Source of the DNA: Rhodocyclaceae bacterium
GTDB taxonomy: Bacteria; Pseudomonadota; Gammaproteobacteria; Burkholderiales; Rhodocyclaceae
Length of the DNA: 64,000 nt
Reading direction: 5' to 3'
Assembly: GCA_016718525.1 (NCBI GenBank)
Contig: JADKDD010000002.1
Location: forward strand, 1,178,001-1,242,000
In this document: piece after piece, positions 17,584-26,449 of the stretch
Layout of the letters: every line of letters starts with the position of its first letter
How positions within the stretch are numbered: position 1 is the first letter of the stretch
Translations under genes and position numbers: made by a program
Notes under the pieces: model-generated
What the model was told of the DNA's origin: nothing
Database searches by the model: none
The model's input: only the letters and a program-made list of their open reading frames with translations

Positions 17584-18159
17584 ATGGTTTCGTCGCACCT
17601 GGTAATTCACCCGCTGACACCTGAGCGCAAAGATGATTTCCTTGCCTTCTTTGAAGGTGAGGCATTTGCCGACAATCCGAAATGGAACTCATGCTTCTGC
17701 CAGTTTCTCTACGTTGATCACAACGTAGTCGATTGGCATACTCGAACTTTTGAACAAAACCGCGTTGCCGCTTGTGACCGAATTGACCATTGTCGAATGC
17801 AGGGGCTCCTGGCCTATCTCGACGGCAAACCCATCGGGTGGTGCAACGCCGCGCCGCGGACGATGATGGATGCATTTTTTGACGACCCCGACAAGGATGA
17901 AAGCAAACTGGGACAGATCACCTGTTTTGTAATTGCCAAGGCGCACCGACGTACAGGAATTGCCACCAGCTTGTTGCTCGCCGCATGCAATGCGTTAAGG
18001 GAACAGGGGCTGACTATCGCCGAAGCGTCGCCGTTGGCGAGTGAAAGTGACGAAGCAAGAAATCACTTCGGACCACTCAATATGTATCTGAACGCCGGAT
18101 TTCATATTCATAAGTCCCTGGACGATGGCAAGGTGTTGGTTCGAAAATTTCTGGTCTAG
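17584..18159 (+). CDS. GNAT family N-acetyltransferase
   Basis: A 191-residue acetyltransferase of the Gcn5-related fold. The acetyl-CoA binding region is visible as ITCFVIAKAHRRTGIATSLL (the R/Q-x-x-G-x-A loop) followed by a C-terminal MYLNAGF segment. An N-terminal part rich in Cys and Trp (WNSCFCQFLYV) is unlike many GNATs. It starts 20 bases after rubredoxin reductase and may be in that operon. Acceptor substrate unknown. Confidence 0.85.
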   Translation: MVSSHLVIHPLTPERKDDFLAFFEGEAFADNPKWNSCFCQFLYVDHNVVDWHTRTFEQNRVAACDRIDHCRMQGLLAYLDGKPIGWCNAAPRTMMDAFFDDPDKDESKLGQITCFVIAKAHRRTGIATSLLLAACNALREQGLTIAEASPLASESDEARNHFGPLNMYLNAGFHIHKSLDDGKVLVRKFLV

Positions 18160-18269
18160 CTAACCAACTTTTATTCGGGCGCTGGCCGCCGATAGACCGC
18201 TACTACAACCCTGCGCTAGACTAAGCATCAAATTTCCCGGTGCCGTCAGGCACTTTGCAGGAGCCTGTC

Positions 18270-20177
18270 ATGTCGCGACTTCCAGTAATTGTCGGCTTCG
18301 GTGGTTTCAATGCCGCCGGGCGCAGTTCGTTCCACCATGGCTATCGGCGGACGGTGATCGAGTCGCTGTCAAAGGAGCTGCGCCAGGAAACCCTGGTTGG
18401 TTTGGCGACTCTGATGAAGTTGGTGAGCTATGGCGAAAGTGGCTACGTCGATCCCGATGGAATGAGCTATACAGCGGCAGAAGTCGTAACGAAATTCGGC
18501 GAACAAATTTTGAATTCGACACTCATTCGCCGGATCGAGTTGTTTGACGACACCAAGGTTCATACGCATCAAAAGGTCGAACTGTCGGCGAGCTCCAGCG
18601 AGCACTTCAGTTTCTGTATGGCGGCCAAACAATTGCCGCATCCATTGCCGATCTCGTGGACCGTGGTCCCCATAGGTGGCGCTGGCAGCGACAAGGTCCA
18701 GGTCACCGTGGCGACCACATTCAATGGCTTGGTCGACAGCACCCGCGATTTGCCGGTCAAGTCTGCCGGGCAGTTGCCAACCGGATTTGACCCGGCTGAT
18801 CATTACAGTTCGCGCTCGCATCCGCGCGGTCTGCAAATGGCCGTCACTGCGTCTTCCGACGCCGTGCATTCGGTCGGCATCAATTGGGCGACGATCGCCA
18901 ACGCGGTGCATCCCGACGAAATCGGCGTTTTTGCCGCCAGCGGGATGAGTCAACTGGATGAAAACGGCAATGGCGGAATGATGCAGGCACGGCTCAAAGG
19001 TGAGCGCGTTTCGGCGCGGCAATTGCCGCTGGGCCTGAATACCATGCCGGCCGATTTTGTGAATGCCTATGTGCTGGGCAGCGTAGGAATCACTGGGGCC
19101 GTGACCGGTGCCTGCGCGAGTTTCCTCTACAACTTGCGCCTCGGGGTCGACGACATTCGCGCCGGCAAACGCCGTGTCGTGGTAGTCGGTTGCACCGAGG
19201 CGCCAGTGGTCCCGGAAGTGATCGAAGGCTATGCGACCATGGGCGCGTTGGGCACAGCAGAAAATTTACGCAAGCTGGACAACGTGACCGAATGTGACTA
19301 CCGCCGTGCCAGTCGGCCGTTTGGTGAGAATTGCGGCTTCACGATTGCGGAGTCGGCGCAGTATGTGGTGCTGATGGATGATGCCTTGGCGATGGAACTC
19401 GGTGCTGATATTCATGGCGCAGTGAGTGACGTGTTTGTTCACGCTGACGGATTCAAAAAATCCATCCCCGGGCCTGGCGCCGGCAACTACATCACTATGA
19501 CCAAAGCGGTGGCATCCGCGGTCGCGATTCTCGGTCTTGAAGCGGTACGCACGCGCAGTTTCGTTCAGGCGCATGGCTCCAGTACGCCGCAAAATCGAGT
19601 CACCGAGTCGCTGATCCTGGACAAAGTGGCGACCTGTTTTGGCATCTCGGATTGGCCTGTCGCCGCAGTAAAGGCCTATGTCGGCCACCCCTTGGCACCC
19701 GCCAGTGGCGATCAGCTGATGTCATCGCTCGGCACGTTTCATCACGGCATCATTCCCGGCATCAAGACGATTGATCGAGTCGCAGACGATGTGAATGCCG
19801 CGCGCCTGCGAATATCAAACAAAGACATTGTCGAACCGGCCGGTTCGCGCGATGTCTGCTTCCTTAACTCAAAAGGATTTGGCGGCAACAACGCGACGGC
19901 TGCAGTGTTCTCGCCACAGGTCGTCGAGAGAATGCTGAAAAGGCGTTATGGGGACGACGCCTTTGCAAAGTACGCGAAAAGACGTGAACGAACCCGAAAA
20001 CAAGCCGCTGCCTACGATAACTCTGCCAGTCAGGGTGATCTGCAAACGATCTATCAATTCGGTGAAAACATGATCGACGAATCGGAAATCGTCATAGAGC
20101 CAGAGCGGATCACTCTTCCGGGTTTTGCCCAGGCAATCGAATTGCCGCTGGACAATCCTTACGCCGACATGGTGTGA
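18270..20177 (+). CDS. Stand-alone beta-ketoacyl synthase with N-terminal extension
   Basis: Thiolase-fold condensing enzyme of 635 residues. The catalytic triad is intact: Cys282 in TGACASFLYN, His in VQAHGSSTPQN and His in KAYVGHPLAPASG. FabF-type enzymes are about 410 residues, so roughly 190 residues before the ketosynthase core and about 60 charged residues after it are extra. There is no acyl carrier protein or other fatty acid gene beside it. A role in making an unusual acyl chain is possible, but the product is unknown. ATG 18270 has GGAG ten bases upstream and fits better than 18240. Confidence 0.85.
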   Translation: MSRLPVIVGFGGFNAAGRSSFHHGYRRTVIESLSKELRQETLVGLATLMKLVSYGESGYVDPDGMSYTAAEVVTKFGEQILNSTLIRRIELFDDTKVHTHQKVELSASSSEHFSFCMAAKQLPHPLPISWTVVPIGGAGSDKVQVTVATTFNGLVDSTRDLPVKSAGQLPTGFDPADHYSSRSHPRGLQMAVTASSDAVHSVGINWATIANAVHPDEIGVFAASGMSQLDENGNGGMMQARLKGERVSARQLPLGLNTMPADFVNAYVLGSVGITGAVTGACASFLYNLRLGVDDIRAGKRRVVVVGCTEAPVVPEVIEGYATMGALGTAENLRKLDNVTECDYRRASRPFGENCGFTIAESAQYVVLMDDALAMELGADIHGAVSDVFVHADGFKKSIPGPGAGNYITMTKAVASAVAILGLEAVRTRSFVQAHGSSTPQNRVTESLILDKVATCFGISDWPVAAVKAYVGHPLAPASGDQLMSSLGTFHHGIIPGIKTIDRVADDVNAARLRISNKDIVEPAGSRDVCFLNSKGFGGNNATAAVFSPQVVERMLKRRYGDDAFAKYAKRRERTRKQAAAYDNSASQGDLQTIYQFGENMIDESEIVIEPERITLPGFAQAIELPLDNPYADMV

Positions 20178-20221
20178 GGCAAGCGACTAGCGCGCCACGT
20201 TAACAGCGCGCAAGGCTTCGC

Positions 20222-20560
20222 CTAAACGGCTACGCAGGTCACGTCGACATTCACGTTGAACCAATGGTCAGTGGCCCTGAACACGCTTTGGCTGGTTTCG
20301 CCGGCGGAAACAAAGGATGAAGTCCTGCTCATGCGCTGAGGCGCTGCGTCGTAGGTGAAGTCGCAGCGGATTTTTTTGTCGGATTTGTTGGCAATTTTAA
20401 TGATCAAGATTTCAGGCGCCGTAACCGGCTCAAGACCAACGTTGAGACCATTTAGGGTTGAGTTAACCTTGACCGTATAACTCACCTGCGCGTTGACGCC
20501 GAAGGACAGCAAGCCCGCTGCCAAGAAAACACCTAAACCGAGTGTGCGAACAAGTTTCAT
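20222..20560 (-). CDS. Small exported protein, function unknown
   Basis: A 112-residue protein with a clear signal peptide (MKLVRTLGLGVFLAAGLLS, cleavage after NAQ or VNA). The mature part is predicted mostly beta-stranded and contains two cysteines (RCDFTY and VTCVAV) that could form a disulfide. I do not recognise a named family. It is convergent with the ketosynthase and probably transcribed alone; AT-rich DNA upstream (20561-20600) may hold its promoter. Confidence 0.75.
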   Translation of the reverse strand: MKLVRTLGLGVFLAAGLLSFGVNAQVSYTVKVNSTLNGLNVGLEPVTAPEILIIKIANKSDKKIRCDFTYDAAPQRMSRTSSFVSAGETSQSVFRATDHWFNVNVDVTCVAV

Positions 20561-20685
20561 AACGAAGGCCTCAGGTTATTTAAAGCTTAATTGTACGTCC
20601 TGATTCGCGGCAAGCAACCAACATCCGCGACGATTGATTGATGCGCGTTACGTCAGTCGGCGCCATGAAAATTTTAGTGCCGGGC

Positions 20686-20712
20686 TAACGGCGTATGGTG
20701 AGCGCCAACTGG
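20686..20712 (+). repeat. Dispersed repeat copy
   Basis: AACGGCGTATGG followed by GAGCGCCAACTGGC, a variant of the CAGCACCAACTGGC core, just before the VTT-domain gene. Confidence 0.6.
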
Positions 20713-20726
20713 CATAAACTTGAACG

Positions 20727-21296
20727 ATGCGCAAATACAGACAATTCATCGCCGTCCTGGTCTTTGTTGGCTTGCTCCTATTCTTTGTTGAGTATTTCGA
20801 TCTGCGACATGACTTCAGTCTGGAATTCATGCAAGAGCAGATCATGGCCAATAAACTCAGCGGACTGCTGATCTTCATTTTGCTGTTTTCGGTGGGCAAT
20901 CTGATTCACCTGCCGGGATGGCTGTTTCTTGCTGCGGCGGTCATCACTCTCGGAAAAACCTGGGGCGGACTGGCAACATACACCGCCGCTACGACATCAT
21001 GCGTTGTTACCTTTTTCTCGATCAAGTGGATAGGCGGCGATGCGCTCCGCCAATTTGATAACAAATTGGCAATGCGAATATTCCGTCATCTCGATGATCG
21101 GCCGATCAGAAGTATTGCGTTGCTGAGAATCGTGTTCCAAACCATGCCAACACTCAACTACGCGCTTGCACTGTCCAGAATTAAATTCAGCAATTACCTT
21201 ATTGGCACTTTAATCGGCCTGCCGGTGCCGATAACCCTGTACTGCTTCTTCTTTGACTTCCTGGCTAACGCATTTTTGCCGGGCGGGGCATCCTGA
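20727..21296 (+). CDS. VTT-domain (TVP38/TMEM64, DedA-like) membrane protein
   Basis: An integral membrane protein of 189 residues with about five hydrophobic segments. The LIHLPGWLFLAAAVITLGKTWGG stretch (only the central part quoted in family descriptions) and the later TMPTLNYALALSRIKFSNYL region match the VTT domain, formerly called SNARE-associated. Bacterial relatives are implicated in lipid or small-molecule movement across the inner membrane. No RNA or protein partner is suggested by its neighbours. Confidence 0.82.
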   Translation: MRKYRQFIAVLVFVGLLLFFVEYFDLRHDFSLEFMQEQIMANKLSGLLIFILLFSVGNLIHLPGWLFLAAAVITLGKTWGGLATYTAATTSCVVTFFSIKWIGGDALRQFDNKLAMRIFRHLDDRPIRSIALLRIVFQTMPTLNYALALSRIKFSNYLIGTLIGLPVPITLYCFFFDFLANAFLPGGAS

Positions 21297-21353
21297 TCGC
21301 CTGAAACGTCTATCCCAAGGGCACTGATCCGGCCGGCTACTCAATGAATCTGT

Positions 21354-21854
21354 TTACGGGCCGGAGCGGACCAAACGCAGCATGAACTTGTTTTGACCGG
21401 AATTGCCCAAAACGCGACCGGTGTTGAAATTGACTAACCATGCGTTAAGGTTGTCATCCGCGTCTGGTCGCAAAGCCCAAAAAACTGCGGACGGCGAATT
21501 TGGAAATGCAGTGAGGTCAATCTTGGGAATCGACTTGGTCTTTTCGACGATGCTCATCAACTCGTCTTTGTTCGGTATCCGCCAAGCCTTATTCGACGTC
21601 TTTGCCGCTTCGGCAGCACGCTCTTTTGCGGCCGCCAGCTTGAATTTCAGCGGCTTCATTTTGCACGCCGAGCCGTTCCATTCCATTCCTTCGGTGCAGC
21701 GACGCCAAATCAGCCCGGTGGTCGTATCGGTCACTTCCTGACCGTCGGCTGAGGGCGTGAAACGATCTGCGGCGTGAGTTGGAGTCATGCCAACCGCCGC
21801 CAGAAGAATGGCTAATGTTGAGGTATAGCGAGTGATCAACTTCAGGGTTCTCAT
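21354..21854 (-). CDS. Exported DUF1566 (Lcl C-terminal) domain protein
   Basis: A 166-residue exported protein. Signal peptide: STLAILLAAVGMTPTHA. The mature part carries the DUF1566 pattern: VTDTTTGLIWRRC, then WRIPNKDELMSI and a closing LRLVRSGP. The domain is common in secreted bacterial proteins and has no agreed function. The open frame extends upstream to 22022, but that part overlaps the radical SAM gene and is not credible; ATG 21854 gives the signal peptide at the very start. Confidence 0.82.
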   Translation of the reverse strand: MRTLKLITRYTSTLAILLAAVGMTPTHAADRFTPSADGQEVTDTTTGLIWRRCTEGMEWNGSACKMKPLKFKLAAAKERAAEAAKTSNKAWRIPNKDELMSIVEKTKSIPKIDLTAFPNSPSAVFWALRPDADDNLNAWLVNFNTGRVLGNSGQNKFMLRLVRSGP

Positions 21855-21915
21855 GGCATTGCGCTCCAGATTGGGACGGGCAATTGTAGCGTCAAAAATA
21901 CGAGTTTTGCGTTGA

Positions 21916-23880
21916 CTATTGCCTCGAAACCAGTGCCTTGGCGATGAAATTGCGCGCCACGCGAGCCTTCGGTGAACCCGGCGCAAACCAGGTTCGTACG
22001 TCGTCCTCCAAACCGACCCCATGCATGTAGTTATATAGCGCCTTGTTGAGCGCTAGGCCGAGTGCGGTGTGGTCGACACCGGTCGGGTCGATGAACTCCA
22101 CATCGTTTCTGGCGAATGTGCCTGGCGTTAACGGCCTCAAGGTCACACCATATTCCTCTGGATGCATGCCGACCGGCGAATGCACCGTGCAGGCAAAGCG
22201 GTGGAAATAGCCGGATTGGATACAACCATTCAGGAACAATTGGCGCACGTACTCCAGCGCATCAACAGTGTCTTGCACGGTTTGCGTCGGGAAGCCGTAC
22301 ATCAAATACGCATGAACCAAAATGCCGGCCTTGCTGAATGCGCGCGTCACTTGCGCGACTTGCGCGACCGAGACGCCTTTTTTCATCAATGCCAACAACC
22401 GGTCAGATGCCACCTCCAACCCGCCCGAAATCGCAATGCAACCGCTGTCGGCAAGCTGTTCGCATAACTCAGGTGTAAATGATTTTTCGAAGCGAATATT
22501 GCCCCACCATGAAATGGATCGGCCGCGTTTGCGCAATTCGTCTGCCAATGATTTAAGTGCCTTTGGCGGTGCAGCTTCGTCAACAAAGTGGAATCCACTT
22601 TGCCCGGTTTCAGCAATGATTGCTTCGATGCGCTCGACCAGTAAAGTTGCTGATGCCGTTTCATAGCGGGCAATGTAGTCAAGCGAGACATCACAAAAAC
22701 TGCATTTCTTCCAGTAGCAACCATGCGCCACGGTGAGCTTGTTCCAGCGCCCGTCAGACCACAGTCGATGCATGGGGTTAAGCATGTCGAGCAGCGACAA
22801 GTACTGGCCAATAGGCAAGCCATCCCATGTCGGCGTGCCAATATCCGCGAAAGCCACATCGCTCTCACCGCTGTGGACATAAATGACGGCATTGGTATCG
22901 CGATCGCGCGCAAAAGTACGGACCAGTTTTTCGCGCGGCCGCTGCGCGTTCAGATGTTCGAGCAGCGCCAAAATCGGGCGTTCGCCGTCGTCAAGCGTCA
23001 CGTAGTCGAAATAGTCGAACACCCGGGATTCGGAGAGCTCGCGCAACTCAGTATTGACGTAACCGCCACCAAGCACGGTAACAATGCTTGCATCCAGCGC
23101 CCTAATTTTCTGGGCGATTCGAAATGCCGCATACACCGCACCGGGAAATGGCACCGAGATCAAAACTACACGCGGCAAATGTCGTTCAAGCATTTCGGCG
23201 GTGAGCTCGCTCAAGACCACATCGACCAATGTGGGTGGCGCAGCCAATGCCTTCGCCAAGGGCTCAAAACTCGCCTGACTTTGTGCCAGGGATTCGGCGT
23301 AGCGCACAAATTCAAATCGTGAATCCACCGCCTCGCGCAACACATCGGCGATGTCATTCAAATACAGTGTCGCCAAGTGCCGCGCTCTATCTTGCACACC
23401 AAGCGCCCCAAACGCCCACGCCAATGCGTCTCCACTGCCATCATCCGCATAGGTGTCCAGTGCATCAAAACGCGGTCCTTCGGGCAAAAAACAACGCCCG
23501 GCGATACGGTGCGCCAGCGTCGGATCGCGGCCCTGCAAGAAGCTGATCAACGAATCAATGGTGGCGTGATAGCGATCAAATTGCTCGTCAAATGCACGCG
23601 CCAATGGCGTGCGCTGCTTGGCCGGCAGAGCTGAGATGCACTGGCGAATGCTTAGCAAGCCTTGTGCGGAAAACAAGCGCAACACCAGCGCCAGGGCCAA
23701 ATCTGCCTGAACAGCATCGACGCCGACGGAACGCAGGAACCCGGTCAAATAAGCCGTGGACGGGTAGGGCGTATTCAGTTGTGTCATCGGCGGAATGACT
23801 GACAGCACGCGCAATGACTTGTCCAGTGCCAGATTGTGCAACGGGGCGTTGGTCACCACGGGAATGTTGTTGATCCTCAT
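21916..23880 (-). CDS. B12-binding-type radical SAM protein
   Basis: A 654-residue protein with an N-terminal cobalamin-binding-like region (RVLSVIPPMTQLNTPYPS) and a radical SAM domain. Its cluster motif reads HGCYWKKCSFCDV, that is C-x4-C-x2-C rather than the standard C-x3-C-x2-C; HFVDEAAPP and WWGNIRFEK follow as expected in this superfamily. ATG 23880 is used because the 21 residues above it look untranslated. No partner gene or precursor peptide was found nearby, so the substrate is unknown. Confidence 0.85.
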   Translation of the reverse strand: MRINNIPVVTNAPLHNLALDKSLRVLSVIPPMTQLNTPYPSTAYLTGFLRSVGVDAVQADLALALVLRLFSAQGLLSIRQCISALPAKQRTPLARAFDEQFDRYHATIDSLISFLQGRDPTLAHRIAGRCFLPEGPRFDALDTYADDGSGDALAWAFGALGVQDRARHLATLYLNDIADVLREAVDSRFEFVRYAESLAQSQASFEPLAKALAAPPTLVDVVLSELTAEMLERHLPRVVLISVPFPGAVYAAFRIAQKIRALDASIVTVLGGGYVNTELRELSESRVFDYFDYVTLDDGERPILALLEHLNAQRPREKLVRTFARDRDTNAVIYVHSGESDVAFADIGTPTWDGLPIGQYLSLLDMLNPMHRLWSDGRWNKLTVAHGCYWKKCSFCDVSLDYIARYETASATLLVERIEAIIAETGQSGFHFVDEAAPPKALKSLADELRKRGRSISWWGNIRFEKSFTPELCEQLADSGCIAISGGLEVASDRLLALMKKGVSVAQVAQVTRAFSKAGILVHAYLMYGFPTQTVQDTVDALEYVRQLFLNGCIQSGYFHRFACTVHSPVGMHPEEYGVTLRPLTPGTFARNDVEFIDPTGVDHTALGLALNKALYNYMHGVGLEDDVRTWFAPGSPKARVARNFIAKALVSRQ

Positions 23881-23919
23881 ATCGGTATTATCTACTGAGA
23901 CTCTGCGAAGCAATTGACG

Positions 23920-23963
23920 GCGGATGACCGGTGAATCGGCCATCCCATCGCCAGCATCAACTT
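23920..23963 (+). repeat. Degenerate dispersed repeat copy
   Basis: Resembles the copy at 26376: ACGGCGGATGACCGGTGAAT and then CCATCGCCAGCATCAA, in the gap between the divergent radical SAM and LysM/LytM genes. Confidence 0.5.
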
Positions 23964-24031
23964 CTAGGTATTGTGTATAAACGTGATGAACAGTAGTCTG
24001 CCGCTGCTGACTTCTTTCTGCCGGGTGAGAA

Positions 24032-26347
24032 ATGAATTGTTTGGTTCAAAAATGTTTACCGCTGTTCATCTGTTTGACGTTTGCATTCATTGCACGCGCC
24101 AGCGCCGAACCATCACCGGTGGTGGATGCGAATCAAGCTAATGTTGAGGTCGCAACGCGTTCATATAGCCCAACGCTACCTGACTATCGAAACAAGGTTT
24201 ATAAGGTCAAGAAGGGTGACACGCTTCCCGCCATTGCTCTCGCGTTCGGCCTTGATCCCACAGAGTTCGCCGCGTGGAACAACCAGCGAAATCCTGAGTT
24301 GATATACGTTGGCCAACCCCTGCGTCTCTACCGACCCGACCCCTCCGGCACACCAGGTACACCGATCTTTGTCGAGTTGCCGGTCAGTGTCGCAAAGCCC
24401 GAATCAATCGCGACGCCGACAGAACCGAAAACAGCGCCTGTGACCATCATCGCACTGCCATCAACGCCGCCGCCAGCAATTGCACCGGAACCAAAAGCTT
24501 TGCCCGCATCGGCAGCACCCGTCACGCCAGCTGCAGCGCCGGTACCTGTAAAGCCGAAAGTCGAAGCACCTGTTCAAACATCGCCGCCAGCGTTAGTGCC
24601 GACGACAATCATTGAATCGAGCTCAGCAACACCACCGGCACCTGCAGTTGCTTTAGTTCCGCCGCCGCCAGCAATTGCACCGGAACCAAAACCTTTGCCC
24701 GCATCGGCAGCACCCGTCACGCCAGCTGCAGCGCCGGTACCTGTAAAGCCGAAAGTCGAAGCACCTGTTCAAACATCGCCGCCAGCGTTAGTGCCGACGA
24801 CAATCATTGAATCGAGCTCAGCAACACCACCGGCACCTGCAGTTGCTTTAGTTCCGCCGCCGCCAGCAATTGCACCGGAACCAAAACTTTTGCCTGCACC
24901 GGCAGCACCCATAACGCCAGCTGCAGTACCGGTACCTGTAAAGCCGGCAGTCGAAGCACCTGTTCAATCACCGCCACCAGCGTTAGTGCCGACGACAATC
25001 ATTGAATCGACCCCAGCAACACCGCCGGCACCCGCAGTTGCTTTAGTTCCGCCGCCAGCAATTGCACCGGAACCAAAACCTTTGCCTGCATCGGCAGCAC
25101 CCATAACGCCAGCTGCAGTGCCGGTACCTGTAAAACCGGCAGTCGAAGTACCTGTTCAAACATCGCCGCCAGCGTTAGTGCCGACGACAATCATTGAATC
25201 GACCCCAGCAACACCGCCGGCACCTGCAGTTGCTTTAGTTCCGCCGCCGCCTCTGGCTCCCGCAAAAAAGCACCTAACCGTCGCAACAGCATCCCCTACC
25301 GCACCGGTCGATGTTCCGTCCTCAGTACTGATCGTTGCACCAAAGCCGAGTCCGGCAACTGCGCGGGTCACGTCACCGAGCCCAACTGACGCGGCAGCGC
25401 CGCCGCTAAAACTGCCGACAATGTCCTCATATATTGTTGCCGCCTCGCCAGTAAATAAATCCGTCGAACCGACTTCATTCTCATCTTCCAACATCCTGTC
25501 GACCCCGGATCCACTTTCACGGCCGGTTTCGACAATCGCTTCACCATCAGCACCACTGGTCGCACCTTCCGTTTCGGTAGCGCCAACCGAAACTTCGTCT
25601 AACACGAATTCGCCGTCCTTACCGCCGGAAGTAATCTCAAGTCCCGCAAAGCCTGTAATTGCAGCGAGTCTGGCGCCTGATACACCGCCGGCAAAGCCCG
25701 TGAATCCCACACCAACGGTCCAAAGCGTTGACCTGCCGATTGCCCCTGCCAGTGCATCACCGCCAGATTTACAAGCGACATTGCAGCCCGCGACAACTGA
25801 ATCCATCGTTGAGACATTTCCGATTAAAGGTATAGATCGCATCGGAATAACCGAACATGAGCTCCAGGGCAACCTGTTGCGCGCACCCAAAGGCGGCAAG
25901 CAGCCGTTTTCATCTGATACGCTGAGGCAAATGCAGGATGTCGAACAGACTATGGATGCAATCGTCGCGTCCGGGGTCGATAACGCACAATGGGTTTGGC
26001 CACTTATCGGGACCATCGTCCTTCCATACAGCATGGGCAACAACAACGGGATCGACATACTTGGCAAAGCAGGTGACGTCATCGCCGCTGCAGGGGACGG
26101 GCGCGTGGTCTATGCCGGAGCGGGAGTGCAGACCAACGGCAAGTTGATCATCCTTCGTCATTCATCCGACTACTTTTCGTTCTACTCCCACACAGGTGAG
26201 GTGTTGGCTGTAGAAGGTCAAAGCGTCACCCGCGGCCAAAAAATTGCTGAACTCGGCGACAGAGAACCCAGTTCAACCAACCTTCATTTTGAAATTCACT
26301 TCCAAGGCAGACCGGTTGATCCACAAAAATATCTGCCGCCGCGTTGA
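24032..26347 (+). CDS. LysM and LytM (M23) domain envelope protein with Pro-rich repeats
   Basis: A 771-residue exported protein: signal peptide ending ARASA, one LysM domain at about 56-101 (KVYKVKKGDTLPAIA), a long Ala/Pro-rich linker with four repeats (about 148-407), a further Pro/Ser-rich stretch and a C-terminal M23/LytM domain from about 660. In the LytM domain the first zinc ligand is missing: NNGIDILG where active enzymes have HxGxD. It therefore resembles NlpD or EnvC, which activate amidases rather than cut peptidoglycan. It is far from rpoS or surE, so it may be a paralogue. A cell-separation role is inferred. Confidence 0.88.
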   Translation: MNCLVQKCLPLFICLTFAFIARASAEPSPVVDANQANVEVATRSYSPTLPDYRNKVYKVKKGDTLPAIALAFGLDPTEFAAWNNQRNPELIYVGQPLRLYRPDPSGTPGTPIFVELPVSVAKPESIATPTEPKTAPVTIIALPSTPPPAIAPEPKALPASAAPVTPAAAPVPVKPKVEAPVQTSPPALVPTTIIESSSATPPAPAVALVPPPPAIAPEPKPLPASAAPVTPAAAPVPVKPKVEAPVQTSPPALVPTTIIESSSATPPAPAVALVPPPPAIAPEPKLLPAPAAPITPAAVPVPVKPAVEAPVQSPPPALVPTTIIESTPATPPAPAVALVPPPAIAPEPKPLPASAAPITPAAVPVPVKPAVEVPVQTSPPALVPTTIIESTPATPPAPAVALVPPPPLAPAKKHLTVATASPTAPVDVPSSVLIVAPKPSPATARVTSPSPTDAAAPPLKLPTMSSYIVAASPVNKSVEPTSFSSSNILSTPDPLSRPVSTIASPSAPLVAPSVSVAPTETSSNTNSPSLPPEVISSPAKPVIAASLAPDTPPAKPVNPTPTVQSVDLPIAPASASPPDLQATLQPATTESIVETFPIKGIDRIGITEHELQGNLLRAPKGGKQPFSSDTLRQMQDVEQTMDAIVASGVDNAQWVWPLIGTIVLPYSMGNNNGIDILGKAGDVIAAAGDGRVVYAGAGVQTNGKLIILRHSSDYFSFYSHTGEVLAVEGQSVTRGQKIAELGDREPSSTNLHFEIHFQGRPVDPQKYLPPR
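24473..25250 (+). repeat. Four tandem 192-195-base repeats inside the LytM gene
   Basis: Units start at 24473, 24668, 24863 and 25055, each with CCAGCAATTGCACCGGAACC. Spacing is 195, 195 and 192 bases, always a multiple of three. Units 1 and 2 are almost identical; 3 and 4 resemble each other more (ITPAAVPVPVKPAVE), indicating two rounds of duplication. Each unit encodes 64-65 residues rich in Pro, Ala and Val. Confidence 0.95.
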
Positions 26348-26375
26348 CCAGCGAAGCAGCCGTTGCACCTTTGAA

Positions 26376-26422
26376 CAACGGCGTGTGGCTGGTGAACGGG
26401 CCATTCCATCGCCAGCACCAAA
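26376..26422 (+). repeat. Dispersed repeat copy
   Basis: AACGGCGTGTGGC followed by GGTGAACGGGCCATTCC and CGCCAGCACCAA. Closest to the degenerate copy at 23920; the two bracket the LysM/LytM gene. Confidence 0.6.
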
Positions 26423-26449
26423 GGCGACTACACAAAAGAATGGGTGTAA

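Noticed and set aside
24473..25250. Regularly spaced repeats considered as a CRISPR array
   Set aside because: Units are about 195 bases, coding, in frame and continuous, with no unique spacers.
25156..26082. 308-codon minus-strand frame
   Set aside because: Antisense to the LysM/LytM gene; Gly/Ala/Val-rich because the real strand is Pro/Ala-rich. No start signal or family.
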